This document shows positions 59,320 through 64,000 of a DNA stretch of 64,000 bases, piece after piece. How positions within the stretch are numbered: the stretch's first letter is position 1; each line of letters opens with the position of its first letter. The translations under genes were made by a program, and so were the position numbers. Source of the stretch: Streptomyces fumanus (GTDB lineage Bacteria > Actinomycetota > Actinomycetes > Streptomycetales > Streptomycetaceae); the NCBI RefSeq assembly GCF_014655295.1, contig NZ_BNBI01000005.1, positions 186,001-250,000 on the forward strand, written 5' to 3'. Under the pieces are notes generated by a model. It did no database searches. It saw only the letters and a list, made by a program, of their open reading frames with translations, and was not told the DNA's origin.

Positions 59320-60057
59320 TCAGCTCCGGCCGAGCGCGGACTCCAGCTCCCGCACCACCCGCCACAGCGGCGCGTCCCGGCGCGCGACCACGACCACCAC
59401 GTCCTCGGGCCGCTCGCCGCGCGGCGCCGGAGGCGTGCCGCCGAACGCCGACCGCACCTGCCCGAGCGCGTGGTCCACCGCCGCCACCGCGTCGCCCCGC
59501 CCGTCGGCGCGCAGCCAGGAACGCAGCGCGTTGTTGTGCGCCGCGACCACCGCCGCGGCGATCACGTCCGCCCGCAGCGCCCCGTCCGGGCGGCCGGCCA
59601 GCCGGGTGCGCAGATACCCGGCGAGGGCGCGCTGGTAGCGCCACACCACCGACAACTCGTAGGCGCGCAGCCCCGGCACCTCCTTGGTGAGCCGGTAGCG
59701 CTGCACCGAGAACGCCGGGTTCCTGGCGTACATGCGCACCACCAGCCGGGCCGCGTCGCACACCCGGCCCATCGGTTCGGCGTCGGGGGGAGAGGCGGCC
59801 AGGAAGGCGGTCAGGCCGGCCAGGCACCCCTCGTGGTCGGGGAAGACCACGTCCTCCTTGGACGGGAAGTACCGGAAGAACGACCGCCGTCCGACCCCCG
59901 CGAGCGCCACGATGTCGTCGACCGTGGTCCGTTCGTAGCCCCGCTCCAGGAAGAGCCGGAACGCCGCGTCGACCAGGGCGTCCCGCATCGGCGGCCGGCC
60001 GGCCGGGCCCGGCGCCTTCCCGCCGCGGCGGGCCGCCGCACTGCTGGAGCTGCTCAT
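59320..60057 (-). CDS. TetR-family transcriptional regulator
   Basis: 245 aa, ATG at 60057; TACGTT lies 4 nt upstream, so a very short or absent leader is likely. HTH: RTTVDDIVALAGVGRRSFFRYFPSKEDVVF (about 42-72), preceded by a Ser/Gly/Pro-rich tail. The ligand domain is helical (CDAARLVVRMYARNPAFSVQRY, ALRADVIAAAVVAAHNNALRSWL). Ligand unknown. The operator pair at 59257-59293 downstream of its stop suggests control of the OB-fold gene. It is divergent from the ATP-grasp gene. Confidence 0.88.
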   Translation of the reverse strand: MSSSSSAAARRGGKAPGPAGRPPMRDALVDAAFRLFLERGYERTTVDDIVALAGVGRRSFFRYFPSKEDVVFPDHEGCLAGLTAFLAASPPDAEPMGRVCDAARLVVRMYARNPAFSVQRYRLTKEVPGLRAYELSVVWRYQRALAGYLRTRLAGRPDGALRADVIAAAVVAAHNNALRSWLRADGRGDAVAAVDHALGQVRSAFGGTPPAPRGERPEDVVVVVARRDAPLWRVVRELESALGRS

Positions 60058-60161
60058 GGCGCGAACGTAGCACCGGCCCGGCCCCCGTGGCACGCGGTGC
60101 CGGACAGAGAGGAACCGAGTCCCCCGTTACGATCGTTGCCCGCCGTCCCCGAGGAGTCCCC

Positions 60162-61004
60162 GTGCCGCCCCGCCGCCCCCGCGTCCTGTACGTCACCGAC
60201 CTGGCCTACCCGGCGCGCGGCCGGCGCTACGGCGACGAGGACGTGTTCCTCACCGCACGACTGCGCGAGGAGTTCGACCTGGCGCTGTGCCATCCGCGCG
60301 ACGCCGCCGCCCTGCTGGACGCCTTCGACGCCGTGGTGGTCCGCAACAGCGGACCGGTGCTCGCCCACCCCGAGGCGTACGCCGCCTTCCGCCGCCGCGC
60401 GGCCGAGCGGGGCACCCGCGTCTACAACCCGCTCTCGGGCCGCGCCGACATGGCCGGCAAGCAGTACCTCGTCGACCTGACCGCGGCCGGCTTCCCGGTC
60501 ATCCCGACCGTGGACCGCGCCGAGCACCTGTCCCGGCTGCCCGCCGCCGACCGGTACGTGGTCAAGCCCAAGCTGGGCGCCGACTCCCTGGGCCTGCGGA
60601 CCGTCGGCGCCGACGCGGCGCGCGAGGCGCTGGCCGGGGCGGACGGCACCCTGCTCGCCCAGCCCCGGATCGACTTCGTCCACGAGGTCTCCTTCTGCTT
60701 CGTCGACCACGCCTTCCAGTACGCCCTCCGGGCCCCGGACCCGGCCCGCCGCTGGGACCTGCGGCCCTTCGAACCCACCGCCGAGGACCTGGCGTTCGCC
60801 CGCCGGTTCATCGACTGGAACACCCTCGACCACGGCATCCAGCGCGTCGACGCCTGCCGCACCCGCGACGGCGGCCTGCTCCTGGTCGAACTGGAGGACC
60901 TCAACCCGTACCTGTCCCTGGACGCCCTCGACGAGCCCCGCCGGGACGCCTTCGTCACCGCCTGGACGGCCTCGCTGCACCGGTTCCTCGCCGCCGGGAG
61001 GTGA
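60162..61004 (+). CDS. ATP-grasp domain protein
   Basis: 280 aa, GTG at 60162 with GAGGAG 5 nt upstream. The N-terminal part (RVLYVTDLAYPARGRRYGDEDVFL) is a Rossmann-like pre-grasp domain with an extra N-terminal sensor-like segment. The ATP-grasp core is seen in RYVVKPKLGADSLG (nucleotide lysine) and the C-terminal LLLVELEDLNPYLSLD (metal Glu/Asn). It forms an amide or thioester from carboxylate and amine, like RimK or glutathione synthetase relatives. The partner substrate is unknown; no peptide-encoding gene is adjacent. Confidence 0.78.
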   Translation: MPPRRPRVLYVTDLAYPARGRRYGDEDVFLTARLREEFDLALCHPRDAAALLDAFDAVVVRNSGPVLAHPEAYAAFRRRAAERGTRVYNPLSGRADMAGKQYLVDLTAAGFPVIPTVDRAEHLSRLPAADRYVVKPKLGADSLGLRTVGADAAREALAGADGTLLAQPRIDFVHEVSFCFVDHAFQYALRAPDPARRWDLRPFEPTAEDLAFARRFIDWNTLDHGIQRVDACRTRDGGLLLVELEDLNPYLSLDALDEPRRDAFVTAWTASLHRFLAAGR

Positions 61005-61055
61005 GCCGGGCCGCCGGCGCGGGCAGGCGGGGAGGGAAACGGCGAGAGGAGTTCG

Positions 61056-61550
61056 GTGGACATGACGGCGGCGGACGCGTTCATCGGCCAGCTCGATCCC
61101 GACATGTGCGTGGTGACGGCCGCGGCGCGCGGGGAGCGGTCCGGCTGCCTGGTCGGCTTCGCCTCGCAGTGCTCGCTCGACCCGGTGCGGTTCGTCGTCT
61201 GGATCTCCCGGGTCAACCGCACCTTCCGGGTGGCCCGCCGCGCGGAGGTGCTCGCCGTCCACCTGCTCGCCCGCGACCAGTACGCCACCGCCGAGCTGTT
61301 CGGCGGCCGGACCGGCGACCGCACCGACAAGTTCCGCGAGGTCCGCTGGCACGAGGGGTACGGCGGTGCCGTCGTCCTGGACGATGTGCAGGCGTGGTTC
61401 GTCGGCCGGGTGGTACGGCGGATCGACGGCGGCGACCACGTCGGGTTCGTCCTCGACCCGGTCGACGACGGCGCCCCCGCGGCGGCCGAGCGGCCGCTGC
61501 TGCGGCTGACCGGCGCGCACACCATCGAGGCGGGCCACCCGGCGGACTGA
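61056..61550 (+). CDS. Flavin reductase family protein
   Basis: 164 aa, GTG at 61056 with GAGGAG upstream; an ATG two codons further on is an alternative. The FMN-binding split barrel is recognisable: CVVTAAARGERSGCLVGFASQCSLDPVRFVVWIS, then VNRTFRVARRAEVLAVHLL and HVGFVLDPVDDG. The family supplies reduced FMN/F420 or reduces a small ligand. The ATP-grasp gene lies 51 bp upstream, so an operon is possible. It is convergent with the SpoIIE gene, 18 bp away. Confidence 0.86.
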   Translation: MDMTAADAFIGQLDPDMCVVTAAARGERSGCLVGFASQCSLDPVRFVVWISRVNRTFRVARRAEVLAVHLLARDQYATAELFGGRTGDRTDKFREVRWHEGYGGAVVLDDVQAWFVGRVVRRIDGGDHVGFVLDPVDDGAPAAAERPLLRLTGAHTIEAGHPAD

Positions 61551-61568
61551 GCCACCCGGTGGGCCGGA

Positions 61569-63980
61569 CTACCCGTCCGGGTCCTCGTCGTCCGGGTGCG
61601 GCACCCGGATGTCCAGCACGCACACGTCGTCCCGCCGCTCCCGGCCCTCCAGCAGTGCCGTCAGGATCCGCCCCAGGGAGCCGGTGTCGGCCCGGGGCGC
61701 CGCGGCGGCCCGCGCCAGCCGCTCCAGACCCAGGTCGATGTTCTCCGGGGGCCGCTCCACCAGCCCGTCCGTGTAGAGGATCAGCCGGTCGCCCGGCCGC
61801 AGCACGCACGCGTACTCCTCGTAGGCCGGTGCCGCGCTCGCGCCGAGCAGCACGCCCCGCGGCCGGTCGAGGTAGCGGGCGGTGCCGTCGCGCACCAGCA
61901 GCGGCGGCGGATGGCCCGCCTGCGCCCACACCAGCCGGTGCCGGCGCCGCTCGTAGCGGCCCAGCACCATGCTGGCGGTGCCGTGCGCGTCGCGGGAGTG
62001 CAGCAGCAGCGTGTTCAGCCGGGTCAGCGCGCCGGTCAGCGAGGAGCCGGTGATGACCATGCCCTTGGCGGCGAAGCGGAGCTGCGCCATCGTGGCGACC
62101 GCGTCGACGCTGTGTCCGGCGACGTCCCCGACCACCAGCAGCGCGTCCCCGTCGGGCAGTTCGATGGCGCTGAACCAGTCGCCGCCGACGTGCACCCCGG
62201 CCTGCGCGGGCAGGTAGGCCACCTCCACCCGCAGCCCGGACAGCCGCACCGGCTCCTCGGGCAGCGGCAGCAGCGCGTGCTGGAGCCGGGCGGCCAGGGT
62301 GCGCTCGGCCCGCAGCACGTCGTGCTGGGTCAGCATCGCCCGCTCGCTCTCCACCAGGGCCAGCTCGACCCGGCGCCGCGCCGTCAGGTCCTGTACGAAG
62401 CCGTGCACCGCGACGGGCGTGCCGCCGGCGTCGGTGGCGGCCTCGGCGACGAACCGCACATGCCGCACCCCGAGCGGCGTCCGGCTGCGGAACGGCACGT
62501 CACAGGGCCGGCCGTGGTGCAGCAGGCCCTCGACGGCGCGGTCCACCTCGGGCCGGTCCTCGGGCTGGGCCAGCGCGGGCAGGTCGCCGAGGCGGACCGG
62601 GCCGCGCACCGGGTCCCGGCCGAAGATGGCGAAGACCTGCGTGGACCAGCCCGCCTCATGGGTGACCAGGTTCCAGTTGGCCCAGCCCAGGTTGCCCAGC
62701 CGCTGGAGGTCGGCCAGCCGCTGCTCCTGCCGGTCGGAGGAGTCGTGCCGGACCCAGGTGAGCATCAGCCCGCCGCCCAGCGGAACCACCCGAACGGAGT
62801 ACATGGAGAGTTCCGCGGCGCCCGCCACGACACCCTGATGGGCGAACGGCTCGCCCTCGTAGGGCTCCCCGGTGGCCAGCGCGTTCAGACAGGCCGGCCA
62901 GAGCGGCTCGCCGGCCAGCGCCGGGAAGCACTCCAGGAACCGCCGGCCGGCCAGCGTCTCACCGCCGCGGCCGGCCAGGCCGGCCGCCTGTCCGGTCGCC
63001 GCGTCGATGCGCAGGTCCCGGACCTCGCCCGAGGCCCCGCGCAGCGGCGTCAGCAGCATCGCGGCGACCGGGAGGGTGTCCAGGACCCGCTGGACGGTCT
63101 CGGCGTCGGCGGCCGTGGCGGCCTCCCGGCGCACGCCGTAGGTGCGCAGCGGTCCCGCGCAGAGCCGGGCGACGGCCCGCAGATGGTCCCGGGCGGCGGG
63201 GGAGAAGGGCCCGGCCCGGCGGCGGAGCACCCCCAGGCAGAACTCGGCCGTGCCGCCCCCGGCGCCCTCGGGCACCGGCAGCCAGGCCCGGGACCGCCAG
63301 CGGCCGGGCGGGTCGCCGATCAGCAGATACCGCTGGCTGTCCCGCTCGAAGTCCTCGAGCCAGCGCGGCTCACCGGAGCGCAGCGTGTCCGGTGCGGCCA
63401 TCCCGGCCAGCGGGGGCACCTGCCGCCACTGCGCGGCCAGTATGGCGTCGATCCCGGCGTGCCCGGCCAGCTCCAGCGCCCCGGAGGACAGCTTGGAGTA
63501 GAGCAGCACGGCGTCCGCGCCGACGTCCGGGGCGAGGTGCTCCAGCAGGCAGCGGGCCAGGTCCTGCGGGGAGCCGACGCGGACCAGGGCCTTGGCGAGG
63601 CGGGTCAGCGCGGCGGAGACGTCGTCGGAGGCGGGCGCCGCCGGGGGCACGGTCCCGGCGGGGGCCGCCGCGGCCTCGGCGAGGTGGGGGTCGTCGGCCG
63701 CGGGCAGCGGCGGGCCCAGTCCGCCGAGGGTGGTCCAGCACTCCTCCAGCAGGCTGTGCCCCCGGGTCTTCGCCCGCTGCGCCAGGGCCTCGCGCGCCTC
63801 GTCGGCGGAACACCCGGTCAGCGCCATCACCGCGCCCTTGGCCCGTTCCAGCACCGCGGAGGTCGCGGCCCGGTCGAGCAGCCGGTCCATCTCGGCACGC
63901 TGGTTGGCGACGGCCTTGGACAGGGTCTCCAGGTCGGGCGCGGCGCCGGTCCCCGCCGGCGTGGCGTGCTCGCTCGTCAC
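61569..63980 (-). CDS. ANTAR-GAF-PAS-PAS-SpoIIE phosphatase
   Basis: 803 aa from a GTG at 63980; GATGCT lies 6 nt upstream, so it may be leaderless. Order: ANTAR RNA-binding helical domain (about 20-85; DRAATSAVLERAKGAVMALTGCSADEARE), GAF (about 120-285), two PAS-like parts (about 300-420, 430-555), then PP2C/SpoIIE (about 570-795; GGDWFSAIEL, GDVAGHS, TDGLVERP, DDVCVLDI). Ser replaces the Asp usual after GGDW-F/Y in this motif. ANTAR links the protein to RNA control or, as here, may be a dimerisation/regulatory part. Confidence 0.88.
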   Translation of the reverse strand: MTSEHATPAGTGAAPDLETLSKAVANQRAEMDRLLDRAATSAVLERAKGAVMALTGCSADEAREALAQRAKTRGHSLLEECWTTLGGLGPPLPAADDPHLAEAAAAPAGTVPPAAPASDDVSAALTRLAKALVRVGSPQDLARCLLEHLAPDVGADAVLLYSKLSSGALELAGHAGIDAILAAQWRQVPPLAGMAAPDTLRSGEPRWLEDFERDSQRYLLIGDPPGRWRSRAWLPVPEGAGGGTAEFCLGVLRRRAGPFSPAARDHLRAVARLCAGPLRTYGVRREAATAADAETVQRVLDTLPVAAMLLTPLRGASGEVRDLRIDAATGQAAGLAGRGGETLAGRRFLECFPALAGEPLWPACLNALATGEPYEGEPFAHQGVVAGAAELSMYSVRVVPLGGGLMLTWVRHDSSDRQEQRLADLQRLGNLGWANWNLVTHEAGWSTQVFAIFGRDPVRGPVRLGDLPALAQPEDRPEVDRAVEGLLHHGRPCDVPFRSRTPLGVRHVRFVAEAATDAGGTPVAVHGFVQDLTARRRVELALVESERAMLTQHDVLRAERTLAARLQHALLPLPEEPVRLSGLRVEVAYLPAQAGVHVGGDWFSAIELPDGDALLVVGDVAGHSVDAVATMAQLRFAAKGMVITGSSLTGALTRLNTLLLHSRDAHGTASMVLGRYERRRHRLVWAQAGHPPPLLVRDGTARYLDRPRGVLLGASAAPAYEEYACVLRPGDRLILYTDGLVERPPENIDLGLERLARAAAAPRADTGSLGRILTALLEGRERRDDVCVLDIRVPHPDDEDPDG

Positions 63981-64000
63981 GTGTTGAGCATCGCACACCG

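Noticed and set aside
1..64000. tRNA, rRNA, IS element, prophage or integration site
   Set aside because: No transposase, integrase, tRNA-like cloverleaf or long terminal inverted repeat was seen on either strand.

Overview
The window is chromosomal DNA of a high-GC actinomycete, almost certainly a Streptomyces. Third-codon G/C is extreme, GTG (and some TTG) starts are frequent, and many genes look leaderless. The content fits the genus: mycothiol-dependent formaldehyde detoxification, F420/deazaflavin oxidoreductases, a CYP105D-type P450 with a 3Fe-4S ferredoxin, streptogrisin-like proteases, SpoIIE-type phosphatases, a STAS protein, DUF4232/DUF4235/DUF4230 proteins and a CebR-type operator. 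I annotate 61 protein-coding genes. One is cut by the left edge. I see no rRNA, tRNA, insertion sequence, prophage or CRISPR array.

Left part (1-20.5 kb): single genes and short operons. FBP zinc-finger protein (partial), ROK regulator, NAD epimerase, FUSC-type membrane protein, HAD phosphatase followed by a degenerate 23-bp tandem repeat, HhH-PHP protein, SDR and topoisomerase IB, VanZ and DUF4230 proteins, STAS protein, quinone-oxidoreductase-like enzyme divergent from a GlxA/AraC regulator, VOC protein, DUF4235 protein, glutathionyl-hydroquinone-reductase-like protein, a CDF metal transporter with a repetitive acidic N-terminus, Ddn-type oxidoreductase, then the P450/ferredoxin pair behind a 19-bp palindrome, a secreted protein and an aldo/keto reductase.

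Middle part (20.5-43 kb): sensing, secretion and polysaccharide degradation. A DUF4232 lipoprotein and a PAS-PAS-GAF-PP2C-ATPase protein precede a large exported GH2 enzyme and a GH9 endoglucanase, the latter behind a perfect CebR box. Next come a RHH antitoxin/Fic-Doc-like toxin pair whose toxin motif is degenerate, a sigma-like/zinc-finger/TM/ricin-lectin fusion, an alpha-hydroxy-acid oxidase, a leftward group (Ppx/GppA, small protein, haem-oxygenase-like protein, methyltransferase, CDGSH protein), a streptogrisin-like protease and two divergent SpoIIE-type phosphatases.

Right part (43-64 kb): rmlA-rmlB-rmlD-methyltransferase with overlapping stops and starts, facing rmlC and a family-2 glycosyltransferase. 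This is a complete dTDP-L-rhamnose pathway joined to glycan assembly. After it come a metallophosphoesterase, an ABC exporter, mycothiol-dependent formaldehyde dehydrogenase coupled to an MBL hydrolase, an SDR, a membrane-anchored S1 protease, a MalY-type lyase, an F420 oxidoreductase, a Zn-ribbon OB-fold protein with a duplicated operator in its promoter next to a TetR gene, an ATP-grasp enzyme, a flavin reductase and a fourth SpoIIE phosphatase with an ANTAR domain.

Most notable: four SpoIIE phosphatases in 43 kb, the degenerate Fic/Doc module with its promoter dyad, the sigma-like/ricin fusion, the duplicated operator around a well-formed promoter at 59.25-59.29 kb, the two gene-end/in-frame tandem repeats, and two hairpins with the same loop core.
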